The translations under genes were made by a program, and so were the position numbers. Positions 10,721 to 22,864 of a DNA stretch of 64,000 nucleotides are shown here, in pieces. The stretch lies in NCBI GenBank assembly GCA_011009095.1, contig VTPC01000670.1, forward strand, positions 1-64,000, written 5' to 3'. The first letter of the stretch is position 1. Each line of letters starts with the position of its first letter. This DNA comes from Ignelater luminosus (lineage: Eukaryota; Arthropoda; Insecta; Coleoptera; Elateridae). The notes under the pieces were generated by a model, which saw only the letters and a list, made by a program, of their open reading frames with translations, was not told the origin of the DNA and made no database searches.

Positions 10721-13240
10721 GAGTGAATATCATAATTTTGACTGGATTTAGACTAAGTTAGCTGATTACTATAAGAACTTGTTTATTTATGTCTTTTTTT
10801 ACATATTGAAGCGTGTGAGGCGAATAAATAAATCTATAAGGTTTATAAGTGGAATTAATTATTATAATTTTATTTTTGTTTTTCTTTTGTTCTCCATGTT
10901 TAATTAAAAATTCAAAGTTGAATTCTAGATATGCGCGACCTTGTTTCATAATGACAAAGTTCTTTTTAGGGCTCCTTAGAAATCTAGTTAAAATTAAGGT
11001 GCAGCAACAAAATGTAATTGTTACTCAGTTATGAAGCTTAACGAAAAATATTTTAAAAATAATTTCTTTCTAACGTACTATTTAAAGAAAATTGAATGTA
11101 CCTAACTTGCTGATTGTTGCCTATCTATCTGGCTTTATAATTTGTATTTGCTAGTGGCAACAGCTAATGAACTTCAATTGTGCCCAACTATAATAACTCT
11201 AATTTAATAATCCACCTGTCTTTAGAGATATTAACCATTACAATGTATAGGTATTGATAGAGTATAGAGTTATAAGATTATTGTAGACACCGCAGTGTTT
11301 GTTTAGCTACTTCTATTATTGCTTTATTCTAATGGCTCAAAGCTCTAGTTAACAGAACATAAAGTACGCTGCTTAGATGTTTTAGTGCATAAGAATAAGC
11401 CGTTATTTCAATTACTAATGGTAAGACCATTCGTATTTATATTTCCTGCTTAGAAATGTAATTTTGTGAGTACAAGCATGTCATATTGTGATTCTCAATA
11501 TTTACAAATTGCTCATTTCAGTGAAAAAACGAATGTCATTAAACTCACTTCTCTGTAAAGTATTATTGCTTATTGTTTGATATTACGGCAATGCCTTGCT
11601 TCCCCGTGTCTACTAAAGCTAATAATTCCCAGTGTAGCTATTATTATGCGAGTATATAATTCAATACCATCAAAGGTAATATCTGCGGGCTGCGTTGTAT
11701 TGTTATCATTGTAACGCGACGTGATGTGTTGCTTGAATTATAATTTGAAATCATAATTCACTTTTGTTATTATCATTATTACCGTTATTAAAACAATATT
11801 TCTAAATGAAATCTTGAAAAGGCCTCTTTGTTTTCTTCCAAATGAAAATTACTTTTATTCGCTTCTCTCATTTTTTCATTTTCTCTTTTTAATGCATATT
11901 TAACGCTTTTCGTTTGCTTTTATCCAATAGTAGTTCCACTTCAAAAGCAGGAATCTTAAAGTAATAACATTTTAGAAGCAACATTGGGGTAGTTTGCTTA
12001 TCTACAACTCCGAAGATAGAACATCGATTTATTGCTGGTAATACAAGTATTGGGATTCTGCTTCGCCGAGCAAACTCTGTTTTTATTTCTCGTCGTTTTT
12101 CTCTCCAACGTCCGACATTCAGTTTTGATTTATTTTCATTTTGTAAATGGAACACGACTGTAAACAATTTCAAAAAATTGTTTTAATTAATTAAATTAAA
12201 TATTTTGTATGGTCATATATATTCAGTTCAGATTCAAAGGTGAAAATTGACGGTCTATATAGAAAACTATGGGGCAATTTTTCTTTTCCTGTCTGCTAAA
12301 TCGCGCGTTTTATTGAACCGACTAGATATATCGACATCTTTGTGGACAGTCCACAAAAAATAAGGTCGTTGTCGTCGTCTACCACTACGTTGGAACTTCA
12401 TAATGTTCTTTTTCAGGGCACATTATTGAAATTTTGTTACATGGAGCATCCATAATGTGTTTTATATAAAAGTTTATGTGCTCTTAAACTGATCGAACGT
12501 AGATTTTGATTTCCATGCAAGAAAGGGATTATTAAGATCCTTTTTATTGTTTCTCAGTAGAAGTTTGATTGAATTTTTACTATCTTGTTCAGAGTCGCAG
12601 CTGGAGGTTAATCTTAAAGGGTGAATTTTACTTTTGATTGCCTAAGTTCAGTATATGCAACATTTTTAGTGTTCATTCGAATGCTATAGACAAACCTTCA
12701 ATGCATCAGTAAACAATCTTTGCAATTGGACAAGCCTAATAGGAATCGATTTTTCATGCTACAAAACATCAAAATGCTGAAGTTAGAATTTCTACATTCA
12801 TGTTTGATAAATCACATCTGAACTTAATTTTTTAATAGTTTTTTAAATGTCCTTATTTCTAATTTAAAAAATCAATAAAAGCATGTTGAATTTTAGATTA
12901 AAAGTATTAGTTGCTAAAATTGGGTTGGTATCTTATTAACTTCTTTTTATTTAAATCGTGTCGAGCTTTCAAAAACTAAGTAGAAATTTTGTAAGATTCT
13001 GACCTAATTCCTGTTATTAAATAACGTAACAGAAGGTCGTTAATATATTGTAAAGGAAATTAAACATTGCTATTTATACCTCTTTTGTTCCGTTTTGTCA
13101 GGCTCTGCACGTTTGTTTCAAGGAAAAGGATGTTTAATCTTTTACGCATTTTATTAAGGAATATTCTTGATGATTTTTCTTTAAATATTTTTTCATTTCC
13201 GAACTTCAAATAATCGGTTACTATTTTTTATGTACTCTTG
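10721..13240. other. 2.5-kb AT-rich stretch without recognised features
   Basis: Open frames here (the longest is 94 codons, minus strand, 11889-12173) show no family motif. No repeats with clear ends. Confidence 0.5.
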
Positions 13241-13423
13241 TTCGGTCGGCAAACAGAGCGGACGTGTGCCAGACGGCTGTGTCTGATTTTTGTTTTGCGA
13301 CCACGCCACGTGTGAATGCGGAATTACAATCTGTACATGTACGTGTATAAAAACTGTTAATGAACCGAAGAGATATCAGTTTACGGTAAAAAAACTTAAC
13401 TCACTATAGTAAATCCTATAATT

Positions 13424-14484
13424 TTGTTTAAATGTAAAATGGCTGGTTGTTGTAGATGGTGTGAACAAGATATAAAAAGAAACGATAAAATGGTCGTTTC
13501 ATGCATCGTACGCAACGAAAAATTTCACAGCAAATGTGTAAAACTTAAAGAAGAAGAGTATAACGTAATTATAAATAATATTAATATTAATTATACTTGC
13601 AAAGTATGTATAAAAAGTGAAATAAACCATGAAATTAAGGAATTAAGAAAATTAATAATGGGATGCATAGAAAAACTAAATGAACAAGCGGAACTTATCA
13701 AGAATAATAGTGATATAATGAACAACTTAGTACAGGTGACGGAAGAAAAAAAAGTGAAATACTCCGAAATAGTAAAGAAAAATGAAGAATTTTTACTAAT
13801 TAAACCTAAAGATGAAAATCAAACAAATAAAACAACCCGAGACGATATTAAAATCCAACTAGATCCAACTAAAATGGTTGTAGGAGTTGAAAGTTTAAAA
13901 AATATAATTAAGAACAAAGCTGAAGAAAAATTGGGTAATAATTATGAAATAGTAGAGGAAGAATTTAAAAAGCCTAAAATTATAATTACAGGTATTGAAG
14001 AAGATATTTACAAGTATGAAAATGATGATATTGTTGATGCATTAAACAAGCAAAATAAAGATGTCTTACAGTGTAAACCGAGAATTGTTAAGAAGTATCT
14101 AAATACGATAAAAAAATATGGCAACATAATAATTGAGGTAGAAACAGAGACCTACAAACGAATTATTAAAACTGGAAAAATAAACTTAGGGTGGAGAAGG
14201 TGTAACGCACATGAATACGTTGATATTACAAGATGTTATAAATGCTGTGGATATAACCACAAGGCTATAGCAAGTGTAGAAATATTATCACTTGCTGCAA
14301 ATGCGGTGAAGAACATAAAGCATCCGATTGCCTTGCAGATTACCTGAAATGCAAAAATTGCATGACTGCGAAGGACAAATTTAAAATTGAACTAGATATT
14401 AATCATTCAGCGAAAGATTTGAGTTGTCCCTGCTACAAAAGGATGGTTGATAAAGAGCAGGAAAAAGTTAAGTACAACCTGTAG
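13424..14484 (+). pseudogene. LINE ORF1: PHD-like finger plus zinc knuckles
   Basis: Nucleic-acid-binding ORF1 protein of the LINE. The start may be 13424 or the Met at 13439 (MAGCCRWCEQDIK). The first 60 residues show a C-x2-C ... H-x2-C ... C-x2-C spacing (CCRWC, KFHSKC, CKVC), like the PHD-type finger found in ORF1 of many insect CR1/Jockey-type elements. A lysine-rich, probably coiled-coil middle follows (about residues 75-120). Near 14230, RCYKCCGYNHKA begins a set of CCHC knuckles. A frameshift near 14270 breaks it, and the continuation CCKCGEEHKASDC and LKCKNC lies in another frame ending at the TAG at 14482-14484. ORF2 starts 6 bp further on. The protein would coat the LINE RNA; inactive here as one chain. 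Confidence 0.75.
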
Positions 14485-14490
14485 CAACTA

Positions 14491-17204
14491 ATGAAACAAG
14501 ATGTAAGTAAAATTATATATTTTAATTGCCAAGGGCTTATAAATAATCGGGATGAGATATCTTTTGTAGTACAATGCATTAAGCCATTCATTATTTGTCT
14601 ATCAGAAACCCATTTGGACGAAGATATTAGTCAATCAGAATTATCAATACCAGGTTACAATATGGAAAGTACATACACTAACAACAGGAGAACAGGAGGT
14701 GTCACACTTTATGTGAATGTAAGAGTTAAATATAAAGTGATAATAAATGAAACTAATAATGCTTTTATATGAATTTTAGGAATAAAATTAATGTTACAAT
14801 CTGAAAGCTACCGAATAATAACATTGTATCATCCACCACAAGTGAATGATAATTTATTTATTGAATATTTTGATCATTTCCTGGAAAACATCGATTTCAA
14901 TGGTACCATTATAATTGTTGGGGATTTTAATTTGGATTACTTAAAACTAAAAAAGATGTAATATATAGACATGGATTATTTCAGCTGGTTAAAGAACCAA
15001 CAAGAACAGTACAACACTCCAGTACATTAATTGATTACTTCATCTCAAATATAAATAATATCCAACATGAGGTAATAGTAACGCCAAAAATTAGTGACCA
15101 TTCTATCATAAGTATTGAAATTAAGAATAAACTTGATGATACACCCAAGTACATAATAAAAAGAAAAAGATGTCTTCGTAACTACAATAAAATGTCACTT
15201 CAAGATGAATTACTGCAAACATCGTGGAATAATGCTGAGACAGATGTAAATTTATTGACTAACAATTGTGTTAGTAGTATTTTAAATGTTGTAAATAACA
15301 ATTATCCTATAAGAGATATCAAAATTCCGTATAAATACCAAGAACATTATTGAAAATATGAGAGAAAGAAATGAAAGATTTAAAAGGGCAACGTTCACAA
15401 AGAACACACAAGATTGGAATAATTACAAAGATCAAAAAAATTTAGTTCTAAATATGATTCGAAATAATAAGGAACAGTACCTAAAAAATACTGTGAGAAA
15501 TGTTCAAGGTAAGGAACTTTGGAAAAGATTAAAGAATTTGCTACCACATAAAAAAGTAACAACTAAACAACACGTTCTATTTAATTCTGTAATTGAAACA
15601 GATGAAAAACAGATTGCTGAAAAATTTAATGTTTACTTTGTCCAAAGTACTGAAGAAATTAGAAGTAACATAATGGCAAACGACAACATACAGTCTATTC
15701 TCGACAATATTGAGACTAAAGGAAATTTCGAAACCTTCGAAATAGTAACTATGGAGAAGATAAGAAAAATAATCAAATCTTTAAAGGTTACAATTAAATT
15801 AGACACCAACATCGTAAGGGATTGTTTTGAAGTTATAGCTAACCGATTCTTGGAAGTATTGAATACATCGCTGCAAAAAGGAATCTTTCCAGAACAACTA
15901 AAAACTGCATATGTGACACCAGTGCCAAAAATAGTTAATTCGTCCAAATGTGAGGATTTTCGACCAATCAACACAGTTTCGATATTTGAAAAGATATTTG
16001 AAGCTGAAGTTAAAGACCAGATTGTTCGTTTTTGTGATTAGAATGAAGTGTTAGTGAAAACCCAAACAGGTTTTCGTAAAAGCCATTCATGTGAAGCTGT
16101 TATATTAAATGTTTGGGATGAGTGGTTTAGGCAGATAGAAAGTAATAAAATCATAATAGCTATATTTCTAGACTTTAAGAGAGCCTTTGAAACTATTAAC
16201 AGAGATGTCTTGGTTTATAAATTGGACAAAATTGGTATTAGAGGGTGTGTGCTAAAATGGATTATAAAGATTATCTAACAAATCGTACCTAAAAAGTTAA
16301 ATTTAATAACAGCATTTTTTCTGCGATCAACAATAATTATGGTGTTCCGCAAGGAACAATATTGGGACCGATTTTGTTCAATTTATATGTCAATGATATC
16401 ACTAAATATGTTCATAATTGTAAGTTAATTATGTTTGCAGATGATACAATGTTATATATAGAAGATGATAACATTAATGATATGGTTAAATTAATAAATG
16501 AAGATTTAGCTGATATACACACATGGTTAAGTGATAACAGTTTAAGTTTAAATTTTAATAAATCAAAATTTATGCTAATTGGCAAATCCTACACATTACA
16601 AAAGCTAGGAAATATAAATATTAATATCCAAATAAATGGTCATACTCTTCAGAGAGTAACTGAAATGAAATATCTAGGAATCCTTATTGATAATAACTTA
16701 ACTTTTAAAAATCAGGTAAATTATATACTTAATAAACTATCACAGAAACTATATTTAATTAGAAGGATTTATAGAAATATTACTATGAATACTAGAATAT
16801 TACTATATAAGTCATTAATGGGTCCACATTTTGAGTCTTGCTCTTCAATATTGTTTAATTGTAATTTGAACCAAAACAACCAATTACAGAAATTACAAAA
16901 TAAGGCCATGAGATTGCGATGTACAAAAGATACTCCAATTGAATTAATGTTAAATACCTTAAGTCTTATGAATGTTAAACAGGGTATTACTTTTAAAACA
17001 TTGGATTTTATTTATAAAATTAAAAATCATGTAACACCTAATTATTTATGTAGCAAGTTAAATTATGTTAATACTGTACATTTGTATAATACAAGAAATA
17101 GAACAGATTTTTATACTGAAGTAGTGACAACTACAAAGCGATATAATACATTATTCTACAAAGGACTTACTATGTATAACAATTTGCCTAGTGATATAAA
17201 ATAA
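14491..17204 (+). pseudogene. LINE ORF2: AP-type endonuclease and reverse transcriptase
   Basis: Would nick target DNA and reverse transcribe the element's RNA at the nick. Endonuclease parts: IIYFNCQGLINNRDE, CLSETHLDE (14610 region), VGDFNLDYL (about 14920) and, after a frameshift, SDHSIISIEI (about 15100). RT parts: TAYVTPVPK (about 15905), DFRPINTVSIFEKIFE, TQTGFRKSHSC (about 16058), IFLDFKRAFETINRD (about 16164), GVPQGTILGPILFNLYVND (about 16341) and the catalytic box FADDTMLY (about 16433). The thumb MKYLGILIDN follows (about 16665). The C-terminus holds LYNTRNR and YNTLFYKGLTMYNNLPSDIK, usual closing motifs of CR1/Jockey-like LINEs. No RNase H is seen. Stops at about 14770 and 16039 and frameshifts at about 14955, 15353 and 16280 inactivate it. 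Confidence 0.85.
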
Positions 17205-17250
17205 AACTTCTATTTATCTTTAAAATAAAATTAGATGTCATTGTTTATTT

Positions 17251-17865
17251 TTGATTTTGATTTTAATGTTTTATAGACAAGAATTTAATATTAAAGCATT
17301 TAACTGAAGTTTTCTTAAAACACAAAAAAAATTGAATCAACATTACATAAACAGAAGACTTGCTTCCAACGCGAAAAATAAGATATAGATATATATATAT
17401 ATACGCTGCAATGTTGAAACTGAATTTATGTTTGCACAATCTTTATTAAATTACTTTTGTTGTCTTCAATTAGCAACAATCTTTCTTTAATTTAACGTAC
17501 GGCATTTCTCTGTAAATTGGGCATTTTATTTCTCGATGTTTGTAGAACAACGTTTTCTGATTCGTACATTACTAGGCTTTTGTGATACATTTTTATTGAC
17601 GAACTAAAATCCAATTTATTCTTATGACATCAATTTTGAAATTTCTTAATCTAAATGATTTACTAATTTCATTATAAAACTCTTTGTAAACTTAGATATA
17701 AGACAGTTTATTATAATTAGCCTTAATTTAGTATTTATGTGTTTCATTCAAGTAGGCATGTGTGTTTTTTCAAACAAGAAAAACATCACAGATTAACGTT
17801 CAGTTTTAAAAATATATTTGGGCCTTCTAGCTTAGAATTATATTTAGTCAATAATTGCCTAGTCT
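17251..17865. other. Unannotated spacer with a short (AT)n run
   Basis: No gene seen. (AT)n at about 17389-17404. Lies between the LINE and the gypsy element. Confidence 0.6.
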
Positions 17866-17870
17866 AAATT

Positions 17871-17996
17871 TGTGACGTCTTGATTTTATAAAGAGTGATT
17901 TATTATCACAAATAACACACATACAAACATGTGCAATAGAAACTTAAAATGTCCAATACAAAAGTAGATAAAATAAATAATAAGACATTTATTACT
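17871..17996 (-). repeat. 3' LTR of the gypsy element
   Basis: 126 bp on the left side in window coordinates (3' end of the minus-strand element). Begins TGTGACGTCTT on the plus strand. Lacks 11 bp (AACAGAATCTC) present in the other LTR. Confidence 0.9.
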
Positions 17997-18009
17997 CCTT
18001 CCCCTTTTT
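17997..18009 (-). promoter_or_regulatory. Polypurine tract
   Basis: On the minus strand AAAAAGGGGAAGG lies directly before the 3' LTR, the position and composition of the plus-strand priming site of LTR retrotransposons. Confidence 0.85.
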
Positions 18010-18139
18010 ATAAAGTTAGTGAAATAAAACATTTAACCATTAATAATATTAAATAAACACAGTAGAATTCTTATAAAAATTCCTATTAAATTAAAATTAA
18101 ACAAACTATTGTATCTAACTAATTAAGCTCATAATCAAT

Positions 18140-20580
18140 TTAATATTTGAGCCTATCTGGAATTTTAATTGGCCTGCCACGACTGGATTGGGTAGGGACA
18201 TTAAAAATTTCAAAATTGCTTTCGTTTAATATTGTGTGGTTATCGTCTTCTCTTACAATTTGAGATGCTTTTGAAAGCTCTTCGTCATCGGGTATGTCAG
18301 GAATAACGTTAATAAATCGATTTCTCGTATATGTGTCACCTTCACTGTTCTTAAACATATATGATCTTGGCTGTTCTTTTCTGTTTTCAATAGTGGCCGG
18401 TCTCCATTCTTTATCTTTAAGTTGAGTTTTTACGTATATCTTCTGTCGATGTTTTAATGGGTTTAATGGTTTCGTACCTCTATTATAATACTATCTCTGG
18501 CTCTCTTGTCTTTTTTGAAGAGCATCCTTTACTAAATTTTTGTTTGGAGTTCTTGGAATTAACAGTGATTCATTTATTGGAAGAGTGTCTCTTAATATTC
18601 TTCCCATTAAGAATTGAGCAGGAGAAAAGTTAATTCCTTCACTTGGTAAGTTTCTATAGTGAAGTACGACAAGGTACATGTCTCTGTTTGCTTGTTTGGC
18701 TTTAATTAATGAATTCTTCACTATTTAAACGTTTCGTTCTACCGGGCCGTTCGACTGTGGATATAATGGGCTAGACGTAATGTGCTGAAACTTCAATTCT
18801 TAACTAAATCTTTTAAATAATTTTGACGTGAATTGCGGACCATTGTCGCTCATTACTACATCTGGTATTGCATGTCTTGCAAATATCGATTTTAAATGCA
18901 CGATTACTTGATTACTAGATGTAGAATCTTCTAACTTGACAATTTCAATGTATTTAGAATAGTAGTCTTCCACTAACAAGTATGCATCTCTTTGTATGTT
19001 AAATAAGTCGCATGCTACTTTCTTCCAAGAACGATTTGGAATATCGTGAGAAATTAAGGGTTCTCGTGGATTATTCTTTCTATGTGTCATACATATATGA
19101 CAACTTAAAACCATTTTTTTCAATGTCTCTTGCCATTCCAGGCCAATAAAAGCATTGTCGAGCTCTATTTTTTGTTTTATTAACTCCGTGGTCCGTCGGT
19201 ACAACAACATGTTTTCCATAAATGTACTGATAAAAATGCTCACAAGCAAATAGAATAGCCAAGAGCTCCTTCTCTATTTGTGCATATCTCTTCTGTGCGC
19301 CTGTCATGGCTTTTGAGGCATATGCACAAGGCATTTTATTTTGTAATAATACTGCAGGCAGTCCATCTTTTGAAGCATCCGCAGAAAAAATACAAGTTTT
19401 ATTGATATCATAGTATTGCAGAACTGGTTTACTTGTCAGAATTGTCTTTAGATAATCTATTACGTTTTGCTTATTCTTATTCCAGTACCATGCAATATCT
19501 TTTCTCAATAATTCTCTTAAGGGGGCAGTAATTTGAGAAAAATTTTGAATAGATTTTCCAACATATGTAACCATTCCCAAAAACCGTTGCAACTCTTTCT
19601 TGTTTGTTGGAGATGGCATTTCTAAAATGGCTTTTATCTTGCTATCATCTGGACTGAGTCCATTTACAGTTATTTGATGTCCCATGTATGTTGATTTTTG
19701 TACTCCAAAAACACATTTATTCTTGTTAAATTTAATACCAGCTTCTTCTGCTGTTTGTAAAACCTGTTTCAATCTTTGGTCATGTTCTTCTTCATTCTTT
19801 CCCCATATAATTATATCGTCAATGTAAAGTTCGACTCCTTCTAAATTAAATATTTCTTTGAATCTTTTCTGAAAAACTTCAGGCGCCGAGTTCAATCCAT
19901 AGGGTAATCTTAAAAACTTATAGCGTTCAAACGGTGTTCCAAATGTGCATAATCTTGAGCTGCTACTATCAAGTGGTATTTGCCAGAACTCGTAGTAAAA
20001 TATTTAGCTCCTGACAATTTATATGTTATTTCCTATTCTCGCTGAATAAACTTATTTAGATCTCTTGGGTCCAAACAGATTCTCAAGGAACCATTTGGTT
20101 TTCTTACTATTACAATAGAATTTACCCATTCTGTAGGACCATCGACTTTTTCTATAATGTTATCTTCCATTTCACGAAGGTATATTTTAAATTTTTCCAT
20201 TAAGGGTAAAGAAATTTTTCAAGGAGGATGGACTACTGGTTTAGCATGTGGTTTTAATTTAATATGGTAGGCCTTTTGTATACATCCTACTCCTCTAAAT
20301 AAATGATCATATCCTAACAACATATTATCATTCTAATTATTATTATTATTAGATTTAACTACGTCAATTCAAAGAATCATATTCATTTCTAAACAAGTTT
20401 GCAACCCTAATACAGGTGGAGAATCACTATCCACTACAAAAAAGTATACGCTGATTACTATAATTTGTTAAAGAAATATCTGATTTAATTAATAATTTTC
20501 TATCTACATTAATTAACTTTAACAATACTACAGGTAATACATCTACCATAGATCCTGTATCAATTTTAAATTGAATTGTT
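18140..20580 (-). pseudogene. gypsy pol remnant: protease, RT, RNase H, integrase
   Basis: Pol polyprotein of the LTR element, read on the minus strand. Protease: KIDTGSMVDVLP (about 20550). RT: a PTEWVNSIVIVRKPNGSLRI stretch (about 20110), LDPRDLNKFI, then GLNSAPEVFQKRF (about 19880) and the catalytic YIDDIIIWG (about 19820), followed by YMGHQITVNGLSPD. RNase H: SADASKDGLPAVLLQ (about 19370) and AQIEKELLAILFACEHF. Integrase: an H-C region ending CHICMTHR (about 19090), core Asp residues in VACDLFNIQ and VVMSDNGPQFTSK (about 18840), and the Glu in SNGPVERNV (about 18740). The C-terminus RGRPIKIPDRLKY ends at 18140. Breaks: frame changes near 20030, 19900, 19190 and 18800 and several stops. 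Non-functional. Confidence 0.88.
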
Positions 20581-20728
20581 TTAATTTTATTTACTAGCAT
20601 TTTAACATTCCATTCTTTAGTATTTGTATTGTTATTTATGGCACCTACAAATGCAAAATGTTTTTCATTACAATTATTATCATTTTCATACCTATCTAAA
20701 TTATCATCAGAATCGTTACTACAATTAA

Positions 20729-21546
20729 TTACTTGTACATTTTTGCTGCAACACATCTTTTTATAGTGCCCTTTTTTAAAACAAACTCTGCACTGTTGAT
20801 TATACGCTGGACACCTTCCACGCACATGTTTAAATCCACAAGAATTACAAATAAACAATTGCTTACCCGCATCACATTTTCTGTACGATACCTGAACTGG
20901 TTTTCCACTATCTCTTTGATACCACTGTCCAGGTGCCTGTCGCGAATGTCCTGGTGTTGCGATTTCACCTGAGGAGAAACAATGCTTGTTCTCGCCATAG
21001 CTTTGGATTCGTTACAATTTTTTTTGTTGAAACTCCATGAATATTCGCCGTCGAAGTTGAAATTTCCACCGACTGCTGTTTGGATTCTTCTATTGATAAA
21101 CACAATTTTAATGCTTTTTCAAAATTTAAGTATCATCCTGAAGAAGTGTTTCTCTTATATTATCACTTTTTAAACCACAAATCATTATATTGTGTATCAA
21201 ACTGTCTGTTAAATCACCGAACGCACATGTACTCGCTTTATTCTTTAAGTCTGTCACATATTGTAAAATTGTTTCCCCTTGCATTTGTTTTTTTGTGAAA
21301 AATTTATGTCTTTCTAACACTAAATTATTTTTAGGCTTAAAGTATTCCTCGAATTTCTTAATCAACTTCATCCTTTTCAAATTTGAATGTGTTATATATG
21401 CGAATTGCTTCATCACCGATATATTGCAAAAGCTGTGCACATTGTGTTTCTTCTGATTTTTTACAAATTTCCGTAGCTTTCAAATAAGTATTAAACTTTT
21501 GTTTCCAAAATTTCCACTTTTCATGTAGGTTACTACTCATATCCAT
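20729..21546 (-). pseudogene. gypsy gag remnant with two CCHC knuckles
   Basis: Structural protein that would package the element RNA. It starts MDMSSNLHEKWKFW at 21546. A first frame ends near 21358; the continuation FEEYFKPKNNLVLERHKFF with QGETILQYVTDLK (about 21350-21240) is the retrotransposon-gag capsid core. Frame changes and a stop near 21126 separate this from the nucleocapsid part. That part has two knuckles, CNSCGFKHVRGRC and CRVCFKKGHYKKMC (about 20760-20860), followed by an acidic linker leading to the protease. Broken by at least two frameshifts. Confidence 0.82.
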
Positions 21547-21676
21547 TGGTGCTAATCCGCGGTAGTCATTTATCTTGACAACTTCTCAATTAAAATTCAT
21601 TTATTATTTATATTTCAAAATTTTACATGTTCACACTTTTCACTTTGTTCTTTGTTCGCACATTTTAACTTTTATT

Positions 21677-21693
21677 CTTTGTTCGCAGCGCCA
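21677..21693 (-). promoter_or_regulatory. Candidate tRNA primer binding site
   Basis: On the minus strand TGGCGCTGCGAACAAAG starts exactly at the inner edge of the 5' LTR. TGG is complementary to a tRNA 3' CCA. I could not assign the tRNA species. Confidence 0.7.
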
Positions 21694-21829
21694 TGTGACG
21701 TCTTAACAGAATCTCGATTTTATGAAGACTGATTTATTATCACAAATAACACACATACAAACATGTGCAATAGAAACTTAAAATGTCAAATACAAAAGTA
21801 GATAAAATAAATAAAAAGACATTTATCAC
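21694..21829 (-). repeat. 5' LTR of the gypsy element
   Basis: 136 bp, TG...CA termini on both strands (TGTGACG ... TTTATCACA). Near-identical to 17871-17996 apart from two indels and a few substitutions. Followed by the AAATT target copy. Confidence 0.9.
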
Positions 21830-22009
21830 AAAATTCATTTACAATTAAAATAGTATTTGATTTAGTGCAAAATTAAAGTTGATATTGTGCATAACCAACT
21901 TAAAAAAAAGTAATGATACTTTTCTTTTATTAAATAAACTGCCAGCCTGAAGTACTATTTAAAAAAAAGTGAAGAATGGTGTTTACCTCAAGATGCAGTC
22001 AGAAATCGA

Positions 22010-22305
22010 AAACTTTAGACTTATTGCAAATCCAGTATCCAGGAGGTGTTAAATTCTAAGACAAGGTTTTATTTTGTAATTTGATTTTTCTTGTATTTTA
22101 TTCTGTATAAAAATCAATCATTAACAAATCAACAGCTGTACCATTAACACGCCTGAGATAAATGAGATAACTGACAATAAAGCAAAATTGCAGCTCCAAA
22201 ATCTAATTCTTCTGGGCGTTGAACGTGGGTGGTGTGGTAACTTTTGAAATTTTTAATTTTATTTTTGATTTTGTATTTTCTTTAACCACATACCACTGCA
22301 ATATG
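22010..22305 (+). repeat. Dispersed repeat, copy 1
   Basis: Shares about 270 bp in direct orientation with 32515-32765. Conserved blocks include TTAACAAATCAACA, CACCTGAGATAAA-like and GGCGTT(G/C)AACGT followed by a T-rich tail. No ORF. A non-autonomous element of unknown class. Confidence 0.6.
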
Positions 22306-22309
22306 TTAG

Positions 22310-22860
22310 ATTTAGATGCTAAACTCGTACAATTACCAAAATAAATAAACAATCCCGCGTCTAGGCAAATGCTCAGACGCCGAAGAGAGTTATTATTTCA
22401 GAAATTAAATATTTAATTAATCAATTTGCAAACTGTGAAGAAGTAAATTTTTCTAATGCAGATCATTCAGTTTTCTTCAGAAAATTGCAAAACAGTGAGA
22501 AAGAAACTTGTGTTTGTAGCAAGCATATAGTGTACCTAGAGTTACTAAAGAATAGGGCATTGTTATTTATTACAACATAACTTGCCTGATTAAAAGAAGC
22601 AAATGTTATAAATGTGCTTCCTTGTCATTAAATACTTTATTATAATGCTTTCTGAATAATTTTCTCAATTCTTCGATCATTCAGCTTTTTCAAGGTGCTG
22701 TTCTTCACCAGTTTTTGTTAGAACGAACGAAACTCTTCAGGTTCTCAGTTAGTAATTGTCCAACTTCCTCTTTTTTTTGTAATTTTTCTAGCATGCAGAT
22801 CTAGATTGCAGTCCCTTAAACCATTTATCATTGGAAACCCAAACATTATACGTATACCTA
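22310..22860. other. Unannotated spacer
   Basis: No gene or repeat recognised. Confidence 0.5.
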
Positions 22861-22864
22861 TATG

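Larger units (their letters stand above)
13240..17250 (+). mobile_element. Nearly full-length two-ORF LINE (CR1/Jockey-type)
   Basis: A GC-richer leader (about 13240-13420, TTCGGTCGGCAAACAGAGCG onward) precedes ORF1. It is followed by ORF2 with endonuclease and RT, then a short AT-rich 3' UTR to roughly 17250. A leader without a distant promoter fits the internal promoters used by LINEs. ORF1 is frameshifted near its end, and ORF2 has stops or shifts near 14770, 14955, 15353, 16039 and 16280. All domains are present in order, so this was a full-length insertion that has since decayed. Exact ends and target duplication not determined. Confidence 0.8.
17871..21829 (-). mobile_element. Ty3/gypsy LTR retrotransposon, inactive, with 5-bp target duplication
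   Basis: A 3.96-kb element on the minus strand bounded by two very short LTRs (126 and 136 bp) and flanked by AAATT at both sides (17866-17870 and 21830-21834). Domains in minus-strand order are gag, CCHC knuckles, protease, RT, RNase H, integrase and a short C-terminal region. This is the Ty3/gypsy order. No envelope-like frame is seen. Multiple frameshifts and stops interrupt gag and pol. The LTRs differ by an 11-bp and a 1-bp indel and about six substitutions, so the insertion is not recent. Its layout resembles K02A2.6-type gypsy elements of insects. Confidence 0.9.

Noticed and set aside
11889..12173. 94-codon minus-strand open frame
   Set aside because: No recognisable domain; length expected by chance in this much sequence.
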